A DNA stretch of 64,000 nt, from IMG/VR virus record IMGVR_UViG_3300042386_000659, positions 36,768 to 100,767 of that record, one strand, 5' to 3'. Below the pieces are notes generated by a model, which saw only the letters and a list, made by a program, of their open reading frames with translations, was not told the origin of the DNA and did not search any database. This DNA is from a virus. This document shows, piece by piece, positions 24,910-34,874 of this stretch (positions are counted from its first letter, which is position 1; the number at the start of each line of letters is the position of its first letter). The translations under genes were made by a program, and so were the position numbers.

Positions 24910-26049
24910 TTATGTTCTCCATCCACAATGTCCAGATGATGTTCCATCATTTACTCCTGGTGGTAGACCAGACGGATTAACAGTCCCACTATCGGTAGCA
25001 TAAACAAATTTCCAACTAGTATTTACCTGTGCACCGTCATAACAACCTAACATATATTGATGATCTTGTCCCAATGTAAAATTTTCTTCTCCGCAGTTAG
25101 GGTGCGGTTTTGAAACGTTACCTAAATTAGTTTCAGTAAAAACATTCCATCTTCTTAAATTATAACCTCCGTTATATGTTCCTTCATTTCCCGCATAACC
25201 TTTACCCACCTTTGAACTAATACCTTTTTGTTGACCGCTCGCACCCCACTGTTGATTATTTGTGAATGTATCATTTGCGAAGAATAGTTTTGTGCCACTT
25301 TGTTGTGTCCATCCATAACCATAATTCTCATCTGAAAATCCTGATGCACCAGAAGGACCACTACCTGTAATTGATGTTTCCATTGCAGTTAAAGTGTACG
25401 GTCCACCATAGTACACACTATACATCGTTTCATTTGTTAAATTAAATTTCTCAACAGCAGCCACACCAGCACCGAATATCCACGCAAACTCTGTTTCTTG
25501 ATGTAAAGTACCGCAGTCATCTCTTGCATTTGCTAAATCCCATTTTGATTGGTGAGCATATGCGGTTTCATTAACCATGTGTACACCACTAGTCCATGTT
25601 GAATGAATAGTACTATCTCCTTTAAATGTACCATCTGTGTTTGTTGACCATAGAAATAAAATACTTTTACTGCAAGCACCAGATGTATATGATGCTGGGT
25701 AATCTAATAGTTCACCTAGGTGAACCGTTTGGTCTGTTGAATTTGTTGTTCTATGAACATTCTTCCATGGTGATGCGGATTTATAACCACCAGCTAAGTA
25801 TGAGTAATTAATAACCTGTCTATACTTGAATCCTGTTCTATCTGTATTTTGTGAACCAACTGGTTCCCAACCACCATCATAATTCGACGATGCCGTATAT
25901 GTAACCACAAAACTACCACTAGTAGATTCTTCCAAATATAATGACCCAATATCAGGACTAGATGGTCTATTCGCCCTCGGTCCTCTAGGTATGATATATT
26001 GTCCACTTACATTTAATGAACCACTTACTTCAACATTCTCTCTTAACAT
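24910..26049 (-). CDS. Tail fibre/receptor-binding protein, paralogue C
   Basis: The 379-residue protein is the longest of the three paralogues, with an 11-residue or so insertion in the middle (the GPYTLTAMETSI region). It starts MLRENVEVSGSLNVSG and ends SSGHCGWRT. The shared C-terminal region has NCGEENFTLGQDHQYML and a run of aromatic residues. Directly upstream, 20 bases away, is the 2033-residue fibre, with which it shares the SGSL type N-terminal motif, so the proteins may assemble together or attach to the same site. Confidence 0.75.
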   Translation of the reverse strand: MLRENVEVSGSLNVSGQYIIPRGPRANRPSSPDIGSLYLEESTSGSFVVTYTASSNYDGGWEPVGSQNTDRTGFKYRQVINYSYLAGGYKSASPWKNVHRTTNSTDQTVHLGELLDYPASYTSGACSKSILFLWSTNTDGTFKGDSTIHSTWTSGVHMVNETAYAHQSKWDLANARDDCGTLHQETEFAWIFGAGVAAVEKFNLTNETMYSVYYGGPYTLTAMETSITGSGPSGASGFSDENYGYGWTQQSGTKLFFANDTFTNNQQWGASGQQKGISSKVGKGYAGNEGTYNGGYNLRRWNVFTETNLGNVSKPHPNCGEENFTLGQDHQYMLGCYDGAQVNTSWKFVYATDSGTVNPSGLPPGVNDGTSSGHCGWRT

Positions 26050-26068
26050 ATTCTATAATATACGTATT

Positions 26069-29000
26069 TTATCTTACAACTACAACCCTACCTGACCTAG
26101 AAGATGCAAAAGTTATTGTAACAACACTTGTACTTGTTGTAACGATTGATGATGGCCAGAACATATTATCTGAACTGTCATAAACAAATACTGCCACGTC
26201 TTTTGTTCCTAAACTATGTGTAACTGTTACTGATGATACACTACTGAATGTTGTTGAATATGATGAGTTAGCTGAAGTTTTTACTAAACTACCTGCAGAG
26301 TATATTGCACCAGCGGTACTAAATAAACCATCTGATGAACGTAATTCCGCCACAACGGTTGGTGATGTACTTGTGGTACCTCCTTTTTCGAATATCCAAC
26401 CATACGTATTTGCATCTTCAACAAAGAAACGACGAGCCCATGATGTTACATATGTTCCCGTTGATGCTGTTATATTACCTGTTGGTCCCGTACTTGTTGC
26501 TCCACCATTAGCCATATAGTCACACCAAGCCGTGTATGTACCAAAACTATACCAACTTAGACCATGTGCGGTATTTGCATTCCGTTCAAATGCAATTCTG
26601 GGTGTTGTTACTCTAGCAAATGTTACATTTGATGATGTTGCCACGGCTTGCCCAATTGAAACTGTTACCGAACCTGTTGTGGTATCAACACTTACACCCG
26701 TTCCCTGATTAACTGCCGTTACTTTTGCTGCGGTGTATGTTGTTGAAATTGAACTACCGTTCCATGTACCTGTTGAGATGGTACCTAATGTTGTTACAGA
26801 AGTGCTACCAGCCGCAGGTGCAAAATCACCCGTTGCACTATTTGCCGCTGTACCAAATGTTCTATATGCTAAAACATCAGTACCAATTGCCAACCCTAAA
26901 TTTGTTCTTGCTGTTGCTGCGGTTGTTGCTCCCGTTCCGCCATTAGCAATTGCAATTGTGGTACCGTTCCATGTACCACTTGTGATTGTACCGACTGTGG
27001 TTATCGCTAACGCATTTACTCTCGCTAAAGTTTCATCACCAGTATTTGTTCCTGAAGATGTACCACTATGTGTTCCGCTAAAGTTCGCGGCGGTCATATT
27101 ATAAGCAAATGTTGCAACACCTGTCGTTTGGTTTAGTGTCAACACATCAGCACCAAGTGATTCACTATAACATATATAATTGTTTGATGTTAAATTTTCT
27201 CTTAATCCAATAAACCATCTGGAAGATGCGCCTGTTTGGTAGTATATACCAACATAATTTGATGTTGAGGGTCTATTTAAATTTAATCCACCTGTTGAAA
27301 AGTTAATTGTTATTGCATTACTTGTAGAAGCCCCCCTAGTGGTAACGGTAGATAATGTCTCACTTGTTGCGTTACCATCAATTGAAACTCCTGTTAAGGT
27401 TTGCGATGCAGATGCTCTACCAAGTGATATTGACGTTGTACCAATATTAAATGATGAGTTTGCTAAATATGCATTTGCAATTGCCGTTCCATTCCATACA
27501 CCCGTTGTAATTGTACCTACAGTTGCTAAGTTAGCTAACGATGTTAAACTTGTATTTGAACTTGCCGTTATATTGGCAGCAGTTCCAGTTGTGTTTTGAT
27601 TAAAAGTTGGTACTGATGCAGTAACCGTTGTGGCATCTGCTAATGTGATTGTTACAGTTGAACTTGTGAATCCTAATGTTGATATTCTTTTGTTGTATGC
27701 TGTGTTCCAGTTTGTCGCCGAACTGATATATGCGTCTCCAATTGCAGTACCATTCCAAGTACCGCCTGTAATTGTTCCAATCGTATTAAGATTTGATAGT
27801 GATGTTAAACTTGTATTTGATGTTGCGGTTATATTAGTTGCATTTCCTTGTAATGAACCCGTAAATGCTGTTGATGTTACAGATACTAATCCAACAAGTG
27901 ATGTTGACGTTCCACCCAACGTTGTTGATGTGGAACCAATTGTAATTGTTTTATTAAGTCCTAATTGTGATCCGTCTATTTGTGATGAACCACTGACAAC
28001 ACCATCAGCATTTAATTTTGATTTAACACCCGTTGTAAATGTTGCTGATGATGTATCAATTGCAATATCATCTGCGTTTACTGTTATACCATTACCAGCA
28101 CCCACATTAATTGTCCGTGTAGATGATATATCTCCACCACCAGTTAAACCACTACCCGCAGTAATTGAAACGGTTGTGTGGTCTATGTGTTGATTTGCAA
28201 CATAATTTGTTGTTGCGTTGTGGTTTACTTGAACGGAACCACTTAAAACACCATCACTATTTAATTTTGATTTAATGGTTGTGTTAATAGATGAAGTAAA
28301 TGAATTCAATGAACCAGTACTTGATTCAACATTACCTATTCTTGTGACAGCATTATTAAATTCTGTTTCTCTAACTAATCTTTGTTCTGAACCTAATTGA
28401 CCTGCTATCCAATAATCATTTGTTCCATCCCATAATAATGAACCTGAAAGTTGGCTTACACCGGTGGTATCTTTTATTCTTAGACCAGCATTGGCCGCTC
28501 CAGCTCCATTAAGATTAATTAAATTGTTATCAACATCTAATGTTGATGTATTAACGTTTGTTGTTGTCCCTTTAACCAATAAGTTACCTCTAACGGTTAA
28601 GTTAGAACCTGTTAATTCTATTGCACTTAATAATGATGATGTGAAAGTATTTAAACTTCCAGTTGATGATTGAATTGCGGTTATATTAGGATTAATAATA
28701 TTTCCTGTGACATTTAATGTACCTGTTATTTCTGTATTTGAATTTATAGAAACTAATGTACCTGTATCTGTTATATTACTATCAGATAAATGTTCAATTC
28801 CTGTACTCTTAACAAGTCTATTTTGTGTTATGTATGATTCATTACCTAAATTATCATATGTTTCAGGACCCATTAATAAAACCGACGATGTTACCGATGC
28901 CTGATTTTGGTGTACAAATAACCATTGGTTATTTATGGAATCAAATAATATCGATCCCGATACTTGTGGAGACGAACCACTATCAATAACCGCTAACCCA

Positions 29001-32000
29001 CCAAATCTAACGGATGGGTTTAACGCATTGACCGTAATAATATTATCGGAAATATTAACAATAGATGAACTGATATGTTGTATTGATGATGAACCGGCAA
29101 CAATTAAATCTTGGGAAACATATAACGATCCCGTAATAGTTTGACTACCTTGAAATATATTTGACCCAGTAGTTGCATAACTACCTGTTTTTGTTTCAAT
29201 TGAATCTACCCGATTTTTCGTACCCAATGTTGTTGTTGCAACTGAAGAAGACAAACTTCCTATGGACGAACTTAATCCTGATGTTGTGGTTGCAACGCTA
29301 GAACTTAAACTTGTTACTGTACTTGTTATTTCAGAAGTTGTTAACGCAACACTGGAACTTAATCCACTAGTTGTTGTTGCAATTGAAGAACTAAATGTAC
29401 TGTAACCAGTTGTTCCTGTTAGATTAACTTGTATAGAACCAGATAGAACACTTTCAGAGTTCATCTTGTCTTTTATCGTTGTACTAATAGAACTAGTAAA
29501 TGAATTCAATGAACCAGTACTCGTTTCAATTGAATCAACTCGATTTTTTAAATCGGATGTTGTAGTAGCAACTGACGAAGATAGACTTCCGATTGAACTA
29601 GATAAAGAGGAACTTAATCCTAATGTCGTTGTTGCAACTGAAGAAGATAAACTTCCTATACTAGAACTTAGTCCTGATGTTGTTGTTGCAACACTAGAAC
29701 TTAAACTTCCGATGCTAGAACTTAGTCCCGATGTTGTTGTTGCGACTGAAGAACTTAAAGAACCAATACTAGATGATAATCCACTTGTTGTGGTTGCAAC
29801 TGAAGAACTAAATGTATTATAACCAGTTGTTCCAGTTATATTAACTTGTATTGAACCAGAAATAACCGATTCACTATCTAATTTTGTTTTAATTGTAGTA
29901 TTAATAGAACTAGTAAATGAATTCAATGAACCAGTACTCGTTTCAATTGAATCAACTCGATTTTTTGTGCCTAATGTTGTTGTTGCAACACTTGAACTCA
30001 AAGAATTAACACTTGAACTTAAATCGGATGTTGTAGTTGCAATACTAGAACTTAAAGAACCGATGCTAGAAGATAAACCACTTGTTGTAGTTGCAACAGA
30101 ACCCGATAATAAACCTATACTTGTAGATATACTTGTAGATATACTTGTAGATATACTTGAACTGAATGTTGAATACCCTGTTGTTCCTGTTATTATAACT
30201 TGAACACTTCCAGTTATAACAGATTCCGTATTAAGTTTATTTTTAATTGTATTATCGATGGAACTAGTAAATGAATTCAAACTACTCGTTGCAGACTCGA
30301 TTGATGTTAACCGACTATTTTGTGTTGAGTTGGTTGAATCGTTTGAACTTGTATATGATTGAAATGTTGTTTCATCCAATTTTCCTGTTCCAATTGCTTG
30401 ACCATTCAATGTAATTGAACCTGTGATATCAACGGAACCGGTTACCACTAAGGACCCACTTGTTCTTTGAATATTTGTAAAGTTGTTTGACCCGGTTGTG
30501 GCAAGTGCAGTTGTATCTACGTTAATGAGACCAATACTAGATTGACCATGTAGAAAATCCGAATACACTGTTATAGCATTACCCATCCCAACGTGATGGT
30601 CGCAGTAATAATAGAGTGTTGCAGCAGTAGCATCGGTAACCTCAACTTCAATATAGAAAGGGTCAGCATTAGTTGTTACACCGGTGGTATATTCCGTACC
30701 TCCATTGTGTCTCCCGTTGTCAATTAAAGAGAAACGTAATGGATGCTGCCCTATGTTATTATAATAAAATCTATATTTGAACCCCCTAATGAAGGACAAC
30801 CTTGGGTTCTTAACTCCGTTGATGAAATATTTTCCACCTCCATCTGTTAAAGTGATATCAACAATGTTGTTACCACCCAATTCGACTTTGTTAAGTTTTA
30901 ATGTCCCCGTAATTTCGGTATTTGAGTTAACCCTTAGTCCGTTTGTATTTGAAATAGATGCTGTGGCTGCTCCATCGGCAATCCGTGTTAAATTAAGACC
31001 TGTAACCCCACTTGCAGGGATGTTAAATAAGTTTGTACCGTCACCTTTAAAAGACCCTGAGAATGAACCTGTATATGAACCACTAAAGGATTCTAAACTA
31101 CCTAATCTATTATTAATGGAACCACTTACAGTATTGTACGAAGAGGTAAAACTATTAAAATCTAATCTAATACTACTACTAGTACTTTCCAAAGAGGTTA
31201 ATCTACCTGACGCACTTGATGTAAAGGTATTTAAACTACCCGATGTACTCTCAATCGAATTTAATCTTGTGTTTTGATTACCGTCGGTAGTTGCAATTGA
31301 AGAACTAAATGCGATTAAATTTATACCGTTTATTGTTCCCGCAAGAGGCATCACTATTCTATTATGAACAAATAAATTTGATGCTGATACTGCAGCTAAA
31401 AAATTAGGATTAATATTTCCTTGACTAATTGTTGCTTTTTGTATATTTGTTAAACCTGCAGTTTTTAATAATGAAATGTCACCACTGCTTCTATCAACCG
31501 TAATTCTACCTTGCTCAGTACCATCTGGATTGTGGAATCTAATGGAACCAGTTGAAATATATAAATCTCTAAAAGAATTTGTTTCCGAGCCCAAATCATA
31601 TAAAAAATTACCGTTTGGAATTATAGAGCCCGTTATAGAAAGTGTACCACTAATGCTTTGATTACCATAGATGTTAACAGAACCAGTAAATGAATGAGTA
31701 TCATCAACCGTGTCTCCAAATTTAGTACTACCACTTTCGTAAAGTACTGAAGACGTAACAATACTCGTATGTATTTCTTTTGCGGTTAATGTACCATCAA
31801 TATAGGCATCTCCATTTACTCTAAAAGTACCATCACTTAAAACTGAGGCACTTGCAGAACCGTTTACTATTTTATTTAACTCTAATCCTGTTACTCCACT
31901 TGCGGGTATGTTATATAAATTAGAACCATCTCCCTTGAATGATCCGGTAAATGAACCTGTGTTGTAAGAGGAGGTAAATGTGTTGAAACTAGAGGTTAAA

Positions 32001-32170
32001 CTATATTTTGGAGCGAAAGAAGCGGTGTCAGCGTTGGTTGTGCTTCCCGAAACGCTACCATTAATGATGCCGAGTACATTTAAGTTACCCGAAACGAGTA
32101 AATTATTAGAAATTTCGGCTGAGGAGGATACTGATAAACTCCCCGATATGTGTGCGTCAAATATTTTCAT
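26069..32170 (-). CDS. Giant tail fibre/structural protein
   Basis: The 2033-residue protein is a long repetitive fibre. Its N-terminal 400 residues alternate SGS and FTGSFKGDGSNLYNIPASGV modules. The middle (about residues 700-1010) is a repeat of a unit like SLSSSVATTTSGLSSSIG. Later comes a region with TxNTSLTSLxNLxTxGTITxGxWNGT modules, then a C-terminal segment with TVTHSLGTKDVAVFVYDSSDN that resembles fibre tips. No chaperone or peptidase motif was found. It likely forms a trimeric fibre for host recognition; heavy use of Ser and Thr would offer many sites for glycosylation by the surrounding enzymes. Confidence 0.85.
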   Translation of the reverse strand: MKIFDAHISGSLSVSSSAEISNNLLVSGNLNVLGIINGSVSGSTTNADTASFAPKYSLTSSFNTFTSSYNTGSFTGSFKGDGSNLYNIPASGVTGLELNKIVNGSASASVLSDGTFRVNGDAYIDGTLTAKEIHTSIVTSSVLYESGSTKFGDTVDDTHSFTGSVNIYGNQSISGTLSITGSIIPNGNFLYDLGSETNSFRDLYISTGSIRFHNPDGTEQGRITVDRSSGDISLLKTAGLTNIQKATISQGNINPNFLAAVSASNLFVHNRIVMPLAGTINGINLIAFSSSIATTDGNQNTRLNSIESTSGSLNTFTSSASGRLTSLESTSSSIRLDFNSFTSSYNTVSGSINNRLGSLESFSGSYTGSFSGSFKGDGTNLFNIPASGVTGLNLTRIADGAATASISNTNGLRVNSNTEITGTLKLNKVELGGNNIVDITLTDGGGKYFINGVKNPRLSFIRGFKYRFYYNNIGQHPLRFSLIDNGRHNGGTEYTTGVTTNADPFYIEVEVTDATAATLYYYCDHHVGMGNAITVYSDFLHGQSSIGLINVDTTALATTGSNNFTNIQRTSGSLVVTGSVDITGSITLNGQAIGTGKLDETTFQSYTSSNDSTNSTQNSRLTSIESATSSLNSFTSSIDNTIKNKLNTESVITGSVQVIITGTTGYSTFSSSISTSISTSISTSIGLLSGSVATTTSGLSSSIGSLSSSIATTTSDLSSSVNSLSSSVATTTLGTKNRVDSIETSTGSLNSFTSSINTTIKTKLDSESVISGSIQVNITGTTGYNTFSSSVATTTSGLSSSIGSLSSSVATTTSGLSSSIGSLSSSVATTTSGLSSSIGSLSSSVATTTLGLSSSLSSSIGSLSSSVATTTSDLKNRVDSIETSTGSLNSFTSSISTTIKDKMNSESVLSGSIQVNLTGTTGYSTFSSSIATTTSGLSSSVALTTSEITSTVTSLSSSVATTTSGLSSSIGSLSSSVATTTLGTKNRVDSIETKTGSYATTGSNIFQGSQTITGSLYVSQDLIVAGSSSIQHISSSIVNISDNIITVNALNPSVRFGGLAVIDSGSSPQVSGSILFDSINNQWLFVHQNQASVTSSVLLMGPETYDNLGNESYITQNRLVKSTGIEHLSDSNITDTGTLVSINSNTEITGTLNVTGNIINPNITAIQSSTGSLNTFTSSLLSAIELTGSNLTVRGNLLVKGTTTNVNTSTLDVDNNLINLNGAGAANAGLRIKDTTGVSQLSGSLLWDGTNDYWIAGQLGSEQRLVRETEFNNAVTRIGNVESSTGSLNSFTSSINTTIKSKLNSDGVLSGSVQVNHNATTNYVANQHIDHTTVSITAGSGLTGGGDISSTRTINVGAGNGITVNADDIAIDTSSATFTTGVKSKLNADGVVSGSSQIDGSQLGLNKTITIGSTSTTLGGTSTSLVGLVSVTSTAFTGSLQGNATNITATSNTSLTSLSNLNTIGTITGGTWNGTAIGDAYISSATNWNTAYNKRISTLGFTSSTVTITLADATTVTASVPTFNQNTTGTAANITASSNTSLTSLANLATVGTITTGVWNGTAIANAYLANSSFNIGTTSISLGRASASQTLTGVSIDGNATSETLSTVTTRGASTSNAITINFSTGGLNLNRPSTSNYVGIYYQTGASSRWFIGLRENLTSNNYICYSESLGADVLTLNQTTGVATFAYNMTAANFSGTHSGTSSGTNTGDETLARVNALAITTVGTITSGTWNGTTIAIANGGTGATTAATARTNLGLAIGTDVLAYRTFGTAANSATGDFAPAAGSTSVTTLGTISTGTWNGSSISTTYTAAKVTAVNQGTGVSVDTTTGSVTVSIGQAVATSSNVTFARVTTPRIAFERNANTAHGLSWYSFGTYTAWCDYMANGGATSTGPTGNITASTGTYVTSWARRFFVEDANTYGWIFEKGGTTSTSPTVVAELRSSDGLFSTAGAIYSAGSLVKTSANSSYSTTFSSVSSVTVTHSLGTKDVAVFVYDSSDNMFWPSSIVTTSTSVVTITFASSRSGRVVVVR
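29560..29812 (-). repeat. Repeats inside the fibre gene (SLSSSVATTTSGLSSSIG unit)
   Basis: Within this stretch the fibre gene encodes several copies of a roughly 18-residue unit in which SSS and TTTS alternate. At the DNA level GTTGTTGCAACTGAAGA-type segments recur. A conserved neighbour of this region (about 50 bases around AGTAAATGAATTCAATG) is repeated near 28300, 29500 and 29920. Such direct repeats may change length by recombination or slippage. Confidence 0.65.
30121..30156 (-). repeat. 12-bp tandem repeat, three copies
   Basis: The + strand reads TTGTAGATATAC three times in a row, in frame with the fibre gene, giving a string of repeated Ser-Ile-Ser-Thr residues. Being a multiple of three, copy number can change without frameshift. 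Confidence 0.8.
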
Positions 32171-32226
32171 CTAAATATGGTATTATACTTAGATAAATAC
32201 TCTGACCTTCGGTTATAGTAATCGAA

Positions 32227-33036
32227 TTAAATTAAACTTTTTGGGGGTTGTGTTAATCCCGATGGTAGGTATTCGTTGAAGTTTTTATATATATGGTTGA
32301 ATAATTTAGTTGCATACTCTTTATTGTGTTTTGGACCTGGGTGTACATTATCAACTCCAAAATCTAAAAATGGGTGGTAGTAATCACCATCAAATCTATT
32401 AAATTCTTCATACTCTTTTGGTATTCTAACATTACCATTCCATAACCAATTACATTTCTTTGATTCTAAAAAATATTTTATTAATAAATGATTTTTATAC
32501 CAATTTATAAAATCCTCATTATCATTTTGTAAATAAGTTAAATATTCTTGTGTTTTAATACCGTCATCCGTTTGTTTTAAATAACCCCAAGAAACCGTCG
32601 TCATAAAAGGTTCAATTCCTCCGTCTTTAGTGTAAATTTCTCTTCTTAAAGGTGATGGATACATTATTAGTATTAAATCAGGTTTTATCACATCATAATA
32701 TGTTAATAAACATCTAACAATAAAATCATTACTTCTACCCCCTGTACCAAAATTAAAATCAACTCCGTTTGGTATCAACGATGTAAATCGCGCCGGCCAA
32801 GTTTCATTACCATTAACTGCAACACCTTCGGTATTTGAACACCCAAATGACATAACTTTAAACCCTTCTTTTTTAATACTATCACCTCTAAATCCTAATT
32901 CATTATAGGTATACACACATAAACCGGTATTATCACTTCCGGATGTTCTATATGTCTTCCCTTTTCTTTCATCTAATTTAAATTGGAACGACGATAACTC
33001 AAAAGTTTCAGGTTTCCAATATTCTAATGGGTTCAT
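32227..33036 (-). CDS. SGNH/GDSL-type hydrolase
   Basis: The 269-residue protein has SFGCSNTEG near residue 66 (block I, with Ser nucleophile), GTGGRSNDFI (block with Gly-Asn), and a C-terminal DNVHPGPKHN whose Asp and His complete the triad. This is the SGNH fold, found in sugar O-acetylesterases and related enzymes. In context a glycan deacetylase seems plausible. It ends KSLI, a tail seen on several neighbours, although its next gene is 57 bases away. The start follows the previous gene's stop by a few bases. Confidence 0.8.
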   Translation of the reverse strand: MNPLEYWKPETFELSSFQFKLDERKGKTYRTSGSDNTGLCVYTYNELGFRGDSIKKEGFKVMSFGCSNTEGVAVNGNETWPARFTSLIPNGVDFNFGTGGRSNDFIVRCLLTYYDVIKPDLILIMYPSPLRREIYTKDGGIEPFMTTVSWGYLKQTDDGIKTQEYLTYLQNDNEDFINWYKNHLLIKYFLESKKCNWLWNGNVRIPKEYEEFNRFDGDYYHPFLDFGVDNVHPGPKHNKEYATKLFNHIYKNFNEYLPSGLTQPPKSLI

Positions 33037-33042
33037 ATTAAT

Positions 33043-33585
33043 TTATAAAAGTTTTCGTTTTGTTTTACCCCTATCCCTTAATCTATTTGTATTATCTAAT
33101 AGGTGTTCATACTTTGTACTTGTTATGCCTATGTAATCCTTTATTCTTTGTATGTCCTCTTTTGTATTGTATATCCTCTCGTATGTAACTCTTAATTGGA
33201 TTTCGTTTATTCCATTAATCAAATCGTTTCGTTTGTTAACCCACTCTTCAAAATGATTTATGTCTATTTCGTTTTCTTTTATCCACTCATTACTAACTTC
33301 ATATCCACCTCTCCATTCGTTTGTTTGTACCGCTTTGGTTTGGGATATTGCACATTCCCTTACATCCATTCGTGTTAATCCAATTATCTTGTCCCAATTG
33401 GTAAAATCGATATCCATTCTATTTTCTATTTCATTTATCAAATACTTCACTACGATATTGTCCCCCTCTACTGATTGATTTGTTCTTATTGGTTCATGTA
33501 TCATTTTATATCCTAGCTCCAATGCCAACCATTCATTCAATTGATATCCGCCACTCCTTGATAAAGCAATAGTTAATATTCTCAT
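33043..33585 (-). CDS. Sulfotransferase-like protein
   Basis: The 180-residue protein starts with a strand and loop SRSGGYQLNEWLA. This resembles the PAPS 5'-phosphosulfate loop of sulfotransferases, although that motif usually has PxSGTT. LTRMDVRECAIS is a candidate 3'-phosphate site, and the C-terminal YERIYNTKEDIQRIKDYIGI is typical of the family. It is shorter than usual (250-350). It overlaps the radical SAM gene upstream at ATGA. An APS kinase lies 6 kb upstream in the same convoy. Substrate unknown. Confidence 0.65.
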   Translation of the reverse strand: MRILTIALSRSGGYQLNEWLALELGYKMIHEPIRTNQSVEGDNIVVKYLINEIENRMDIDFTNWDKIIGLTRMDVRECAISQTKAVQTNEWRGGYEVSNEWIKENEIDINHFEEWVNKRNDLINGINEIQLRVTYERIYNTKEDIQRIKDYIGITSTKYEHLLDNTNRLRDRGKTKRKLL

Positions 33586-34631
33586 ATTAATGTTTTATTT
33601 GTGTTATTTATGAACTCATATAAATTATGGAATAGGTTTTGATTTTTCCATATTTTATTAAATTCTTTTTTAAACAACTGATGTTCTGGATGTTCCGCAT
33701 CCCATACCTGTTTTAATTTGAATTCACCTTCAGAAAATGTTCCCCAATTAGTTATCTTACCAAAAAACACATTTACTTTCTTACCAAAAATAGAGTACAT
33801 TAAATTATAAAATGTTTCCATTTCCATATAGTTACTATCTTGTACAACAAAAGAAGTTTTTACATTTATCGGTAACGTACTTATGAATTTTAAATTATCT
33901 ATTAGATTATCCCATTTACCACCTATTCTCGTTTTATTTTCGTAAGTGTCTTTTGTTCCGGCATCTATACTGATTTCACAGGTGTGAACGTATTTGTGTA
34001 CGTTTGGCATACTATCCCACATTTCTTTATTCCACATTGATGCGTTAGTATGTAAGTGTATTGATTTTAAGTTTGGATATTTTTTGGGGTTAAAGTTTCT
34101 AAGATAGTTCCTAAACCCAACCGAAACAAAGGGGTCTCCCGATCCTGTAATGTATAAAGTCTTAACGTGTTGTGAAAAGTAATTATCAATCTCCTCAATT
34201 GTTTTTTCAACTCGTTTTATACCTTCACTATTTTCAACAATTAAATCAACTCTACATGAAGGACATTTGTAGTTACAAGTTCTATCAAAATTCATCACCA
34301 AATAATTGGGTGTATTATTTTCTACAATCGGAGTATTAATGTTTGAATCTGATTTTAAAGTAACGGGTCCTGATGTTACCCCATAGTTTACCAATTTACT
34401 TAAATAAGGACAAAGTTCTTTACTACAATACTTAAATGAACCATCTAATATAGAATTTCTAATATCAATAATTGGTTCACTATTAAAAACATCTTTTAAT
34501 GGGATTTCACTAAGTTCTACTTTATTGGGTAGCCAAGATGGGCAACAAGTAAAGCAGACATTATTATGTATTTCTAATGAATTAAAGGGAACACTACAAA
34601 AATAATTCTTTAAATCTATTTTAGATTTCAT
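33582..34631 (-). CDS. Radical SAM protein with N-terminal Cys region
   Basis: The 349-residue protein has CNYKCPSC (CxxxCxxC, about residue 120) and a GSGDPF turn in place of GGEPT. Upstream of the radical SAM core sits a Cys-rich domain (FCSVPFNSLEIHN, CFTCCPSW, CSKELCPYL), a layout seen in phage radical SAM enzymes whose auxiliary cluster domain comes first. The product is unknown, but peptide modification is plausible since a 49-residue ORF lies directly upstream. It ends NKTLI. Confidence 0.82.
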   Translation of the reverse strand: MKSKIDLKNYFCSVPFNSLEIHNNVCFTCCPSWLPNKVELSEIPLKDVFNSEPIIDIRNSILDGSFKYCSKELCPYLSKLVNYGVTSGPVTLKSDSNINTPIVENNTPNYLVMNFDRTCNYKCPSCRVDLIVENSEGIKRVEKTIEEIDNYFSQHVKTLYITGSGDPFVSVGFRNYLRNFNPKKYPNLKSIHLHTNASMWNKEMWDSMPNVHKYVHTCEISIDAGTKDTYENKTRIGGKWDNLIDNLKFISTLPINVKTSFVVQDSNYMEMETFYNLMYSIFGKKVNVFFGKITNWGTFSEGEFKLKQVWDAEHPEHQLFKKEFNKIWKNQNLFHNLYEFINNTNKTLI

Positions 34632-34673
34632 TTTATAACAATTTAACTAATGAAATCAAATACTTAGTAGATA

Positions 34674-34823
34674 TTATTCTCCTAAATGTTTAACTTTAAT
34701 TGCAGATACGACCGCCTCAAACGCTGCGGCTGTTTTTGTTTTTAAATCATTAGATAATGGACCAGTAATTACTTTAACTACCTGTGCGGGTCTTTGTATT
34801 TTTATTTTTTCTACTTTTGCCAT
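34674..34823 (-). CDS. 49-residue small protein upstream of radical SAM gene
   Basis: The ORF encodes MAKVEKIKIQRPAQVVKVI, then GPLSNDLKTKTAAAFEAVV and an ending KVKHLGE. It is basic and has no Cys. A TATAAATA box on the same strand sits 21 bases upstream. Its size and position between a radical SAM gene and a Hint-like gene match those of RiPP precursors, but a leader-core layout is not clear, and a small structural or regulatory protein is equally possible. I do not recognise the family. Confidence 0.6.
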   Translation of the reverse strand: MAKVEKIKIQRPAQVVKVITGPLSNDLKTKTAAAFEAVVSAIKVKHLGE

Positions 34824-34843
34824 GATTTTATTTTTATTTGAAT

Positions 34844-34851
34844 TATTTATA
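34844..34851 (-). promoter_or_regulatory. T4-late-type promoter box TATAAATA
   Basis: TATAAATA on the minus strand, 21 bases from the ATG of the 49-residue gene (34823), in the 51-base gap between that gene and the Hint-like gene. A late promoter here would place the small ORF, radical SAM gene, sulfotransferase, SGNH and fibre genes in one late transcript. AT richness weakens the call. Confidence 0.4.
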
Positions 34852-34874
34852 CTTTTGAGTTAGAACTATATAGT

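Noticed and set aside
30121-30156. Short tandem repeats as a CRISPR-like array
   Set aside because: No spacers; the units are contiguous 12-mers in frame with the fibre gene.
26725-32174. Many + strand ORFs across the giant fibre gene, rich in Val, Pro and Leu
   Set aside because: They are reverse-strand shadows of the repetitive Ser/Thr-rich minus-strand gene, with no starts or motifs of their own.
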